A stretch of DNA of 50,405 nucleotides from an uncultured Eubacterium sp. (GTDB taxonomy: Bacteria; Bacillota; Clostridia; Lachnospirales; Lachnospiraceae), in contig CANDJC010000018.1 of assembly GCA_947384955.1 (NCBI GenBank), positions 1 through 50,405 of the forward strand. Direction: 5' to 3'. Shown piece after piece: positions 8,716-17,627 of this stretch. Under the pieces are notes generated by a model, which saw only the letters and a list, made by a program, of their open reading frames with translations, ran no database searches and was not told the origin of the DNA. Each line of letters starts with the position of its first letter. The first letter of the stretch is position 1. The position numbers and the translations under genes were made by a program.

Positions 8716-10210
8716 ACAGGCAAAGGAAGAAATTCTTCATACTGTAAAAGCATATCTGCTCAAAGACGAAGCAGGCATGTACCGCATTCCAGATATCAGA
8801 CAGCGTCCGATTCTGCTTATGGGACCTCCTGGTATCGGAAAAACACAGATTATGGAACAGATTGCACGGGAATGCAGAATCGGTCTGGTTGCCTATACCA
8901 TTACTCATCATACAAGGCAGAGCGCTGTAGGGCTTCCTTATATCCGGGAAGAAACCTTTGATGGCAGAACCTGCTCCGTCACGGAATATACGATGAGTGA
9001 AATCATTGCCAGCATTTATCAAAAAATAAAAAACAGCGGCCTTAGAGAAGGCATTCTTTTTATTGATGAAATAAACTGTGTTTCCGAAACGCTCGCGCCA
9101 ACCATGCTGCAGTTTCTGCAGAATAAAACATTTGGCAGCCAGGCTGTACCAAAAGGCTGGATTATTGCCGCTGCAGGCAATCCGCCGGAATATAACAAAT
9201 CCGTACGCGATTTTGACATGGTGACACTCGACCGGGTACGTTATATCAGTGTGGAAGCAGATTTTTCTGTCTGGAAAGAATATGCAAAAGCAGTCCATAT
9301 CCATCCAGCCATTTTAGGCTATCTGGAGCTGCATCCGAACCAGTTTTACCGGGCAGAAGCAGACGTGGACGGCCTTAAATTTGTCACCGCCAGAGGCTGG
9401 GAGGATTTAAGCTGCCTGATGAAAATCTACGAAGAGCTTCACATACCGGTTACAGAGCATATTGTATCTGAATTTATCCATCATGAGGAAACCGCCTTTG
9501 ATGCAGCTGCTTATTTCGAACTTTTTTATAAATACCAGGATGATTACGGCATACCTGAGATTCTCTCTGGCCACGTCCGTCCTCAGATTTATGCCCGTAT
9601 TTTTCAGGCAGCATTCGACGAACGGATTAGCATTGTAAATCTCCTGACAGACGGGCTGTCCGGCTATTTCATTCAGACCGCTATAGAACAGGAACGCACA
9701 AATTTATGGTACGCTTTTTTAAAAGAATACCGCAGACAGCTGTCTGACGCAAAAGATTCTGCACTGTGCTACGCAAGGCTCGTAAAGCTTCAGGAAGAAA
9801 ATTTAAAGCTGGAGCGGGAAGGAAATCTTTTCAGCCGCACACAGCTGAAAAACAGAGAATGGCTGCTGACACAGCTGAAAAACGCAGCTCCTCAGACCGG
9901 ATGCTCCGCGCAGAGTGCTTTCGAACAGGCCAGAAAAGGATTTGATATACAGCAGGAAACGCTTGAGCAAAAAGAGCTTGCGACAGAGCTTGCCTTAGAG
10001 CACGCTTTTGATTTTATGGAACAGGCATTGAAAGGCGGGCAGGAAATGGTCGTTTTTATTACCGATCTTACCATTGGCACGGAGTCTTCTGCATTTTTGT
10101 CAGAGCATCCATGCAGACGGTATCAGCAGTATAATGAGCAGCTTCTGACAGGCACGAGAAGAGAACAGCTGCTTTCAGAGCTGGCCAGAGATACAGAACA
10201 GTTTACATAA
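8705..10210 (+). CDS. MoxR-type AAA+ ATPase
   Basis: A 501-residue ATPase. Walker A is GPPGIGKT (residues 40-47) and Walker B ILFIDEIN with Asp121 and Glu122; sensor 1 is visible in AAAGNPPEYNKS, followed by the arginine-containing FDMVTLDRVRYI. The C-terminal 200 residues are helical and Glu/Lys/Gln-rich and not part of the AAA core. The start at 8705 overlaps the VWA gene and follows GGGAGG at 8694-8699. MoxR ATPases act with VWA proteins as chaperones that remodel or insert metal cofactors into client proteins. Here the downstream neighbour is the nickel-cofactor gene larC, which makes a metal-related client an attractive but unproven idea. Confidence 0.88.
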   Translation: MNIKQAKEEILHTVKAYLLKDEAGMYRIPDIRQRPILLMGPPGIGKTQIMEQIARECRIGLVAYTITHHTRQSAVGLPYIREETFDGRTCSVTEYTMSEIIASIYQKIKNSGLREGILFIDEINCVSETLAPTMLQFLQNKTFGSQAVPKGWIIAAAGNPPEYNKSVRDFDMVTLDRVRYISVEADFSVWKEYAKAVHIHPAILGYLELHPNQFYRAEADVDGLKFVTARGWEDLSCLMKIYEELHIPVTEHIVSEFIHHEETAFDAAAYFELFYKYQDDYGIPEILSGHVRPQIYARIFQAAFDERISIVNLLTDGLSGYFIQTAIEQERTNLWYAFLKEYRRQLSDAKDSALCYARLVKLQEENLKLEREGNLFSRTQLKNREWLLTQLKNAAPQTGCSAQSAFEQARKGFDIQQETLEQKELATELALEHAFDFMEQALKGGQEMVVFITDLTIGTESSAFLSEHPCRRYQQYNEQLLTGTRREQLLSELARDTEQFT

Positions 10211-10227
10211 TATTAGAAAGGATAACT

Positions 10228-11514
10228 ATGGAAAATACTTTATATCTTGAATGTTACAGCGGAATCAGCGGTGATATGACAGCTGGCGCACTGCTGGATT
10301 TAGGAGCAGACCAAAATGTACTTAAAAAGGTTTTAAACAGTCTTCCTCTCAGCGGTTTTACAGCGAAAATCAGCCAGGTCAAAAAAGCCGGTCTTCTGGC
10401 ATGTGATTTTAATGTCATTCTTGAGCACGAAAATCATGACCATGATATGCATTACCTGCATCATCATGAGCAGCATTCTGCACAGCAGTCAGAGCATGCG
10501 CATACACATGCATCCGAACATCAGCATACGCATGAACACCGCGGACTGTCTGAAATTTACTCTATCATACAAAAAGCGGATATGACTGAAACAGCCAGAA
10601 AGACAGCTGTAAAAATATTTACTATCTTAGGAGAATCGGAGGCAAAAGCACACGGGACTTCTTTAGAAGAAGTTCACTTTCATGAAGCCGGCGCAGCGGA
10701 CTCTATTGTTGATATTATCAGTGCCGCTGTATGCCTGGACAATCTGAATATTACAAACGTTATCATTCCCGCATTATATGAAGGCACTGGCACAATACGC
10801 TGTCAGCATGGAATCCTTCCCATACCGGTTCCGGCAGTCACCAATATTGTACAGGCACACCGCATCCCTCTCAGCCTGACTGGAGTCCAGGGTGAATTTG
10901 TAACCCCTACCGGTGCCGCCATTGCAGCTGCAGTCCGTACCAGCGGACAGCTCCCGGAGCACTTTCAGATTATCCGTACCGGTCTTGGCGCAGGAAAACG
11001 TACTTATGAACGTCCAAGCATTTTACGTGCCATGCTCATACAGCCAGATGCATTATCCGGACAGATGCATCATACAGATGTCATTTATAAGCTGGAAACA
11101 AATATCGATGACTGCAGCGGAGAAGCGATGGGATATGTATTTGAATGTCTGCTCAGTGCCGGAGCAAAAGATGTTCATTACTTTCCGGTCTATATGAAAA
11201 AGAACCGTCCCGCTTATCAGCTGAATGTGCTTTGCAGCGAAGCTGACATCTCAAAGCTGGAACAGATTATATTCAGCCAGACGACCACCATCGGCATCCG
11301 AAGACAGCGCATGGAGCGGTCGGTTCTGCCAAGAGAAATAAAAACCCTTCAGACCGAATACGGCAGTGTACAGGTCAAAATCTGCAAATCAAATGACAGT
11401 CTTTTTATTTATCCGGAATATGAGTCTGTCATATGCATCTGCAGACAGACCGGCCTGCCTTATTTTGAAATCTATCGTAAACTTCAGGAAATCTGCAGCA
11501 GACAATTGTCCTGA
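10228..11514 (+). CDS. larC: Nickel pincer cofactor biosynthesis protein LarC
   Basis: A 428-residue LarC (old DUF111) protein. LarC inserts nickel, with CTP, into the dithio-pyridinium precursor to make the nickel-pincer nucleotide used by lactate racemase and related epimerases. The N-terminal ECYSGISGDMTAGALLDLGA signature, the HFHEAGAADSIVDI block and the ETNIDDCSGEAMGY block are intact. Residues about 68-107 form a very His-rich loop typical of nickel-handling proteins. In Lactobacillus plantarum the two halves are joined by programmed frameshifting; here they are one uninterrupted frame. It starts 17 bases after the AAA+ gene with AGAAAGGA. No larA, larB or larE is in the window. Confidence 0.93.
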   Translation: MENTLYLECYSGISGDMTAGALLDLGADQNVLKKVLNSLPLSGFTAKISQVKKAGLLACDFNVILEHENHDHDMHYLHHHEQHSAQQSEHAHTHASEHQHTHEHRGLSEIYSIIQKADMTETARKTAVKIFTILGESEAKAHGTSLEEVHFHEAGAADSIVDIISAAVCLDNLNITNVIIPALYEGTGTIRCQHGILPIPVPAVTNIVQAHRIPLSLTGVQGEFVTPTGAAIAAAVRTSGQLPEHFQIIRTGLGAGKRTYERPSILRAMLIQPDALSGQMHHTDVIYKLETNIDDCSGEAMGYVFECLLSAGAKDVHYFPVYMKKNRPAYQLNVLCSEADISKLEQIIFSQTTTIGIRRQRMERSVLPREIKTLQTEYGSVQVKICKSNDSLFIYPEYESVICICRQTGLPYFEIYRKLQEICSRQLS

Positions 11515-11594
11515 ATTGCAGGCAGATTTGCACAAGAATAACGCTGTACTTATAGGGAATAATCACGAAATGGCTTTCTTCTGAATAAAAAGTA

Positions 11595-11624
11595 TTTACA
11601 TAGTCAAAAATAAACTGGTAGAAT
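11595..11624 (+). promoter_or_regulatory. Promoter of the CarD-family gene
   Basis: TTTACA (11595-11600), an 18-base spacer and TAGAAT (11619-11624), 47 bases before the start at 11672. Confidence 0.45.
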
Positions 11625-11671
11625 AAAACTGACACCAGATTTTTCATCTTTGAAGAAAGGAAGAATAGCCT

Positions 11672-12193
11672 ATGTTTCAGAAAAATGATTATGTAATTTA
11701 TGGAAGCAACGGTGTCTGCATGGTCAAAGATATCGGGCCGCTAGACATACCGGGCATACCGGCAGGACGGATTTATTATACACTTGTGCCTTATTATACA
11801 AAAGACAGTCAGATTTTCACGCCGGTTGACAGTACCAAAGTAGTGATGAGAGCTTTAATCTGCAAAGAAGCTGTCCTGCAGCTGATTGAAGAAATACCGG
11901 ATATTGAACCTTTATGGGTCATGGACGAAAAGCAGAGAGAAACCCAGTACAAAGAAACACTGCGCAAATGCGACTGCAGAGAACTGATAAGGATTATAAA
12001 AACCATTTACCAGCGCATGCAGACCAGAATTGCCGAAGGGAAAAAAGTCACAGCCTCAGATGAAAGATATTTTCAGCTCGCCGAAGAACGCCTCTACGGA
12101 GAATTTGCAATTGCACTGGGCATCGAGCGTGACCAGGTACGGGATTTTATCGCCGGAAAAGCAGGACATGCCGCACAGATGCAGACCGTTTGA
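11672..12193 (+). CDS. CarD family transcriptional regulator
   Basis: A 173-residue protein of the size usual for CarD/CdnL regulators. The N-terminal 60 residues match the CarD/TRCF RNA-polymerase-interacting domain (FQKNDYVIYGSNGVCMVKDI, then YYTLVPYYTKDSQIFTPVD). The C-terminal half is helical, as in the DNA-binding part of CarD (AEERLYGEFAIALGI near the end). Such proteins bind the RNA polymerase beta subunit and stabilise open promoter complexes. It has GAAAGGAAG ahead of the start, its own promoter and a strong terminator, so it is probably monocistronic. Confidence 0.9.
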   Translation: MFQKNDYVIYGSNGVCMVKDIGPLDIPGIPAGRIYYTLVPYYTKDSQIFTPVDSTKVVMRALICKEAVLQLIEEIPDIEPLWVMDEKQRETQYKETLRKCDCRELIRIIKTIYQRMQTRIAEGKKVTASDERYFQLAEERLYGEFAIALGIERDQVRDFIAGKAGHAAQMQTV

Positions 12194-12231
12194 AGCTTAT
12201 CTAAAGTATTATTAAATATGGCATACTGGTG

Positions 12232-12275
12232 AAAAGCCAGCCGTGTATTACTTTCCGTACACAGCTGGCTTTTTC
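12232..12275 (+). terminator. Terminator after the CarD-family gene, possibly bidirectional
   Basis: AAAAGCCAGCCGTGTA (12232-12247) pairs with TACACAGCTGGCTTTT (12258-12273, one bulged mismatch) and is followed by T residues. The A residues in front mean it can also end the minus-strand small gene at 12286-12438. Confidence 0.8.
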
Positions 12276-12285
12276 CTTTACGCTT

Positions 12286-12438
12286 CTATAACAATATGAC
12301 AGATTTGTGTTTTAATAATCTGGCACCGTTTACAATCAGCAAAACACCTGACGCAATTCCAGTGACCAGAATACAGATGCCCAGCACAAGACTGGAAACA
12401 GCAGTTGAATTAATGGATTTGTATAATTTTTCATTCAT
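12286..12438 (-). CDS. Small single-span membrane protein, 50 residues
   Basis: A minus-strand frame of 50 codons begins at 12438 with ATG AAT GAA AAA, preceded on that strand by a strong AAGGAGGG ribosome site 7 bases away. The protein has a polar N-terminus (MNEKLYKSINS), one hydrophobic span of about 25 residues (VSSLVLGICILVTGIASGVLLIV) with small residues that favour helix packing, and a basic C-terminal tail (RLLKHKS). The function is unknown. It sits alone, facing away from the DUF4317 gene and ending at the shared terminator. The good ribosome site and hydropathy argue for a real gene despite its size. Confidence 0.6.
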   Translation of the reverse strand: MNEKLYKSINSTAVSSLVLGICILVTGIASGVLLIVNGARLLKHKSVILL

Positions 12439-12532
12439 GGGATAAGCCCTCCTTATAAATTTTCCATTACTTTATTCTATCATACATTCCGAAAGCAATT
12501 CAATGAAATTCCATCTTTTTCATGAAAATGAT

Positions 12533-12561
12533 TTGCCTGGATGTGCCTGTACGTGTATAAT
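12533..12561 (+). promoter_or_regulatory. Promoter of the DUF4317 gene
   Basis: TTGCCT (12533-12538), a 17-base spacer and a perfect TATAAT (12556-12561), about 50 bases before the start. Confidence 0.55.
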
Positions 12562-12614
12562 AGATAACAGAAAATAAAAATATGTGGTGATACATACAGG
12601 CAGAGGTGAACAGA

Positions 12615-13751
12615 TTGAATAAAAAAGAAATAATGGAAATTAAAAAACGGCTGAAAAAAGATGACTGTACATTTACAAGAATGTGCGGATGTTATGTAAA
12701 CAGCGAGCACAGCCAGGTTACCCGTTTCGGAAAGACATTTTTAAATCTGGAAGAAGAAGAGCTTTTCAAATATCTGGAAATTGCCAAAAAAATACTTTCC
12801 GGCACAGTCGGAAATAACCTCCTGGAACTGGAATTTCCTCTTTCCGAAGAAGCCGCTGGCGGCAAACAGCAGTTTTTGCTCGGGCTGCGCGAAAGCAGAC
12901 TGAAAAATGAAGACCTGCTGGACCTTTTTTATCAGCTGATAATAGAAAACTACGATTACGCCGGCAACTATCTGATTCTTTTATTCCATGACGCTTATGA
13001 CGTGCCTGTCAGGACGAAAGACCATAAAAGCCTGGATGAATCAGAAGAAGTTTACGAATATCTGCTTTGTGCGCTGTGTCCGGTAACGCTTTCCAAACCC
13101 GGCCTGGGCTATCTGGAAGAATCCAATGAAATCGGCCTTCGGATGCGCGACTGGATTGTAGAAGCTCCTGATGCCGGATTTGTATTTCCTGCTTTTACAG
13201 AACGCAGTTCTGATATTCATGCCGCACTTTTTTATTCCAAAAATGCGAAAGAACCGCCAATGGAATTTATGGAGGGTGTCTTAGGATGCGACCGGAAAAT
13301 GACGGCATTTGAGCAGAAAGAAGTCTTTCGTTCCATATTGGAAGATACGCTCGGCCAGGAATGCGGTTATGAGACTGTCAAAGAAATTCATGACAAAATA
13401 CAGGAAAAAATTACAGAAAACGCCGAAATCAAAAACGGGGAAGAAGCAGAACCGATTGAACTGACCAAGGAAACCCTGAAAGATATTCTGAACACAAGCG
13501 GGGTAGATGAAGAAAAAATTACACAGTCGGAACAAATCTATGATGAAAGAGTCGGAAACGCCAGACTATATGCAGAAAATGTCGTTGACAAGCGTAAATT
13601 TGAAGTAAAAACCTACGATGTTGTTCTTCATGTAAAACCAGAAAAAGCATCCCAGATTAAATCTCAGATTATCGACGGACAAAAATGCCTGGTGATTCCA
13701 ATGGATGCAAACGAAAATGTTAACGTAAATGGAATCCATACAACTGTGTAA
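12615..13751 (+). CDS. DUF4317 domain-containing protein
   Basis: A 378-residue protein matching the DUF4317 family in length and in its opening (NKKEIMEIKKRLKKDDCTFT, then CGCYVNSEHSQV). The family is frequent in Clostridia and has no known function. I set the start at TTG 12615, with AGAGGTG at 12602-12608 at a proper distance; a GTG at 12606 in the same frame is an alternative that adds three residues. No signal peptide or membrane span is seen, so it is probably cytoplasmic. The next gene follows after 23 bases with a GGAGG site and is probably co-transcribed. Confidence 0.8.
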   Translation: MNKKEIMEIKKRLKKDDCTFTRMCGCYVNSEHSQVTRFGKTFLNLEEEELFKYLEIAKKILSGTVGNNLLELEFPLSEEAAGGKQQFLLGLRESRLKNEDLLDLFYQLIIENYDYAGNYLILLFHDAYDVPVRTKDHKSLDESEEVYEYLLCALCPVTLSKPGLGYLEESNEIGLRMRDWIVEAPDAGFVFPAFTERSSDIHAALFYSKNAKEPPMEFMEGVLGCDRKMTAFEQKEVFRSILEDTLGQECGYETVKEIHDKIQEKITENAEIKNGEEAEPIELTKETLKDILNTSGVDEEKITQSEQIYDERVGNARLYAENVVDKRKFEVKTYDVVLHVKPEKASQIKSQIIDGQKCLVIPMDANENVNVNGIHTTV

Positions 13752-13774
13752 TCTGAAAAAGGAGGGTTTCGTTC

Positions 13775-14488
13775 ATGGCTCTAATCGGAAAAAATAACCA
13801 TGAATCTGTACTGGATGAGGATGCTTCGCTGTTTCAGATTCCAGAAGAAAAGTCAGAAAAACAGAAATGGGCAGAAATGGACAAAAACCAGAAGCTGCAT
13901 TATTTTATTGACTATTACTTATTGAAATGTATTATCTGCATTGCCGCAGCTGTTACCGGAACTCTGTTTATCTGGAATATAATCAGGCCGCAGAAAGAAC
14001 AGACGCTGTTCCTTGCTGTTGTACATAATTCCCTGAACCAGGAAAATGAAGAACAGCTGGAACAGTTTCTTTCAGACCTTCTGATTACTGACTCTGAAAA
14101 ACAGGAAATCCATATCGATGATTCATTTGCATCCGGTTATGAATCCGATGCAAAGCTTTCAGCATATCTGGCTGCTCAGGAAATTGACCTTCTGATTGCA
14201 AATGAAACATATTTTCAGGAACTGGCACAGTCCGGCTGTTTTGAAGATATAAACGATGCGATGCCGCAGTTCGCCAGTCAGAATGAAGATTTATTATGCT
14301 GGATGAACAGTTCTTCAGATGACGGCAGCGAGTGCACCGGAGCTTACGGCATCGATATATCAGATTCAGAATTTCTGAAAAACAGCTGGTATTCTGATGA
14401 AAAAGCACTCATTGGAATCACTCGCAGCAGCACCCAAAAAGAAAATGCCATACTGACATTAACAGAACTATTTTCCAATAATAAATAA
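13775..14488 (+). CDS. Membrane-anchored protein of unknown function
   Basis: A 237-residue protein with a polar 50-residue N-terminus, one membrane span at about 51-70 (CIICIAAAVTGTLFIWNII) and an acidic domain after it. It starts after a GGAGG at about 13761. The C-terminal domain has features loosely like a substrate-binding fold (LAAQEIDLLIANETYFQELAQSGCFEDIN), as in many Clostridia anchored proteins of unknown function. It probably forms a unit with the DUF4317 gene. I do not recognise a named family. Confidence 0.65.
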   Translation: MALIGKNNHESVLDEDASLFQIPEEKSEKQKWAEMDKNQKLHYFIDYYLLKCIICIAAAVTGTLFIWNIIRPQKEQTLFLAVVHNSLNQENEEQLEQFLSDLLITDSEKQEIHIDDSFASGYESDAKLSAYLAAQEIDLLIANETYFQELAQSGCFEDINDAMPQFASQNEDLLCWMNSSSDDGSECTGAYGIDISDSEFLKNSWYSDEKALIGITRSSTQKENAILTLTELFSNNK

Positions 14489-14530
14489 CTGTACAGACAG
14501 GCTGTTATGCAAAAATATTCAATAAAAAAA

Positions 14531-14571
14531 CGCTGCTTTATCTGACAAGTTCTTTTTCTAATAAAGCAGCG
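14531..14571 (-). terminator. Terminator of the rep gene (minus strand)
   Basis: CGCTGCTTTAT (14531-14541) pairs perfectly with ATAAAGCAGCG (14561-14571). On the minus strand the stem is followed by seven T residues (complement of 14524-14530), a textbook terminator for the leftward rep transcript. It may also serve the rightward gene ending at 14488. Confidence 0.75.
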
Positions 14572-14592
14572 TATATTATAACTTTTATGTAT

Positions 14593-14680
14593 AGATTTAA
14601 TTTTTCATTTACTTTTCCAGGAAATTAAATCTTTATTTATCTCTTATAACTATTCGCAAAATGATAGTTTTTCGAATAGT
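14593..14680. repeat. Two short inverted repeats downstream of rep
   Basis: A perfect 11-base pair of arms, 14593-14603 with 14622-14632 (AGATTTAATTT), and an 8-base pair, 14649-14656 with 14673-14680 (ACTATTCG), lie between the rep stop codon and its terminator. Their role is unknown. Confidence 0.5.
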
Positions 14681-14772
14681 CAGTCCATGCCTTAATCATT
14701 CATGCTCAATAACTGTGAAACCGGACAATAAAACGATACTATCAGGCATTCTATTAATTTCTGCAAAACAGC

Positions 14773-15972
14773 TTACTGATTTAGCAGTTTTAATTCCAGC
14801 TGGTCATAATCATATTCTCTCTGATGAAAATTACTGAAATTATTTTTCGCATGCTTTTCTCCGCTGCCAGTCTGTAAATTCTCGTACGCATCATTCAGGC
14901 AGGAAATCATCCATCCGGTAGGATTTGCAATATTTTTCTGCTGACAAAACAGCTGATACGCATTTTCTAATTTTCCATAATCATATCCGGATTTTTCGCA
15001 AATGATTCTGACATCTTTCGTAGAAAATCCACGCAGCAGCATCTTTGCATCAATGATAAAATCCAGCTTGTCATCTTCTGACATTTCATCAGCAGATTTT
15101 AATATATCTTCAATTGTATCTACATTTCTCTCCGTTAAATCAACGATAAACTCTACACCATACACCTTAGCTCCCCTTCCCCCTTTCAGAGGGCTGAAAG
15201 AAACTTTCATATCTGTTTTTTCATTGATTTCCTTTATTGCTACATCCAGTACACATCTTTTAAACTCATACCATGTATTGAATTTCTTTTCAGGCGATTT
15301 TTCTACCGCTCTGTCAAAATTAGGCGCCTGTTTATTATTTAACTCCTTCCGAACAGCATCGAGTTCCGCATTTACCACGCCAATATTTAATTTTAACTCA
15401 GATAAATTAAATTCAATGCGGAATACCTGTGTTTTCAGTTTTTTGGGTATTCCCTTCCGGTAAAACGACTTGCTGCACAATAATTCATATAACCGAAAGC
15501 TGTATACATTCTTGAATTTAAGCATTGTTGGAAGTTCTAATATTGTAAAATTGGCTTTAAAATCTGATAGATATTCTTTAACGTCTGAATTGTAGAATAT
15601 CGTAAATACACCGTTTTCGTATCTGGCTCTGTCCACCACAGAAATATAATCAAATACACCGCCATTTTTACCCGGATCACTAAAACCTATAGTTCTAGAC
15701 GTCATATTAATCGCTACAGGTTCTAACTGTGAATAAAAAGACCCGGCATTTGCATTCATCAGTTTTCTCAATTCATTTGCTGTCATGCTGCATACAATTC
15801 TTCCATTTTTATCTTCTATATATTCTTTTTTCTGTATTTTTGCCAGTGATATCGCTGTTATTTTATTCTCAAGAAGACTTGACGAATACTTTGCGGATAT
15901 TAGATAATTAGATTTGGAATACCTGTCATCCTTATATGGCTCCAGCCGCTGTGAGCACTCTTTTTTATCCAT
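14773..15972 (-). CDS. Rep_3 (RepB) family plasmid replication initiator
   Basis: A 399-residue minus-strand protein of the Rep_3 superfamily, which binds iterons and opens theta-type plasmid origins. Visible landmarks of the tandem winged-helix fold are SNYLISAKYSSSLLENKI at the N-terminus, FTILELPTMLKFKNVYSFRLYELL in the middle, and TWYEFKRCVLDVAIKEINE followed by VSFSPLKGGRGAKVYGVEFIV. The C-terminal 110 residues extend beyond the usual domain. AGAAAGG lies 12 bases before the start. The iterons and promoter lie directly upstream. Together with parAB this is a complete-looking replication and partition set. The frame is intact, so it may be functional. Confidence 0.9.
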   Translation of the reverse strand: MDKKECSQRLEPYKDDRYSKSNYLISAKYSSSLLENKITAISLAKIQKKEYIEDKNGRIVCSMTANELRKLMNANAGSFYSQLEPVAINMTSRTIGFSDPGKNGGVFDYISVVDRARYENGVFTIFYNSDVKEYLSDFKANFTILELPTMLKFKNVYSFRLYELLCSKSFYRKGIPKKLKTQVFRIEFNLSELKLNIGVVNAELDAVRKELNNKQAPNFDRAVEKSPEKKFNTWYEFKRCVLDVAIKEINEKTDMKVSFSPLKGGRGAKVYGVEFIVDLTERNVDTIEDILKSADEMSEDDKLDFIIDAKMLLRGFSTKDVRIICEKSGYDYGKLENAYQLFCQQKNIANPTGWMISCLNDAYENLQTGSGEKHAKNNFSNFHQREYDYDQLELKLLNQ

Positions 15973-16002
15973 ATTTCAAATATACCTTTCTGCTGCTGCG
16001 CT

Positions 16003-16452
16003 CTACAATTTTACCGTTATTTGTTTCTATTATCTACAATTCCACCGCTAAAGTCAACTACAATTTCACCGTTAAATATATTTTTTACTCTTTTTCTACG
16101 ATTTGTACCGTCAAATATTATTTCTTTCTACGCATTTCTACGTTATATTTTTCAATGATATAATTCTTTATCTACATTCTATAACGCTATATTAGCTGAT
16201 TTCTACATTATATACCGCTAAATAATATAATTATTTTGTTATCTGACTGCTTTTAACGGTATATAATGTAGTCTTAAATGCGGTTCTATCTACATTCTCA
16301 ACGTTAAATAATTGAAATTCTCCGTTTGTCACTACAAATATCTCCTTCAAATCATACCTATAATATCTACATTTTATACCGTAAATGACTACAGTTAAGC
16401 TGGAAAACTGCTACTTCTTGCTCCGCAGCATTCTACAAAATTTTCCGCTAAA
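16003..16452. repeat. Iteron array (candidate replication origin)
   Basis: About a dozen degenerate repeats with consensus near CTACANTTNTACCGNTAAA. The clearest begin at 16003, 16034, 16058, 16096, 16128, 16172, 16203, 16290, 16368 and 16433; one is inverted (16252-16271) and one is weak (16332). Within each unit CTAC and the CCG core are 10-11 bases apart, one helical turn. Two TTATCTACA stretches (16030-16038, 16168-16176) differ by one base from a DnaA box. Position directly upstream of a Rep_3 gene makes this the expected origin and autoregulatory site. Confidence 0.85.
16029..16057 (-). promoter_or_regulatory. rep promoter embedded in the iterons
   Basis: On the minus strand, TTGACT (complement of 16052-16057), a 17-base spacer and GATAAT (complement of 16029-16034), 57 bases before the rep start. 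The spacer is occupied by the second iteron, so Rep bound there should repress its own transcription, as known for iteron plasmids. Confidence 0.6.
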
Positions 16453-16643
16453 ACTCCCTTTATTTGCGATATTTCGTTGAAGATTATTAAAACAAATAAA
16501 TAAGAAAATATGATGTTTAAAATAAAATTATTAAAAAAACAACATATAGATATCTGGCAGATATTGATATTTGAAAAATATCCGGTAAATATCTGATGCA
16601 TTCAAAATATTTGAAATATTCAAGTACGTAAAATAGCATATAA

Positions 16644-16818
16644 CTATGAATGAGTAAATCGGAAAATACATAAAATGATTTGACTTATTCATGACAAACC
16701 AGAGGTTTTAAAGATTAGAAGCATTTTGCATTGGTTATATTGTATATTTTAGGAATATTGTTTTGTATAACATTTACAAATGGAAAAAATATGTTTTGGT
16801 AATAATTTTAATTTTCTC
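16644..16818 (+). repeat. Left arm of a ~175-base inverted repeat
   Basis: This segment matches the reverse complement of 25725-25902 at roughly 80-85% by eye, with few gaps. Long exact runs include AAAATGATTTGACTTATTCA and GCATTTTGCATTGGTTATAT. Similarity fades quickly on both sides. The two arms enclose about 8.9 kb including parA and parB. Confidence 0.75.
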
Positions 16819-17627
16819 ATATATGGCACATAATATATTGATGGTTTAAAATTCTCATAGAATATATATGTTTTCATGGCCCTGTTCTCTTATATATCTT
16901 TTGATTACTTTTTTATTGCCTTGATATTCTACTGCTGTCACAAAATATCCGTCAGACTAGAATTTACCTCACCAGAGTTTTTCTTTACCTATGGACATTT
17001 TACAAATACTTCTATCGCTGCTGAATTTTTATTATTTATATTATTTTATTTTATTTGGCCTGTACGCCGGGACTAATTGCACTAAAAATTGTAAATGGTC
17101 TCTGTCCGCCCCTATTTGCCAAAAGTTTATCTTATATCTTTTGGATATTTCCAGATATATCACTTTTATTATAATACGGTCTTCTTCTTCATTTATTATT
17201 ATTTTCCTGTATTTAACTGGTCATATTAATGATACATTAGCATTAATACGTTATGTGACTTGTGCTTATACTCACTCGTCCATAATTTTCTCCTTCTCTT
17301 TTTCTATTGTATTGTTTCCAATACGTTACGATAAAGTTTGTTTTCGTAGCAGAACTGCTGGAAATCAAATATGGAGAGATTGAATTTCATTTAATTTAAT
17401 TAAACTATAATATTAATTTTAATTTCTGAATACAACATCATAATAACAAATTCATATAAAATTGTATTTGTAGGTAAATATATTTACTTCAATTTATAAG
17501 TTTTCAGGAATCGGTAGATTTTTAGATAAATTTAACCTATTTGTTGTATATATCTTTCACAATTCAAACTATATCTGGTTGTAAATAAAAACTTGTAAAC
17601 TGCTATATATTTATTCTATTATATTTT

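Noticed and set aside
16003-16452. Could the repeats upstream of rep be a CRISPR array?
   Set aside because: The units are too degenerate, spacers are short and irregular, one unit is inverted and no cas genes are present; iterons of a Rep_3 origin explain them.
16991-17383. 130-codon open frame with hydrophobic sequence upstream of parA
   Set aside because: No ribosome site, no recognisable domain, and a Phe/Ile/Tyr/Leu-rich composition expected from translating AT-rich non-coding DNA.
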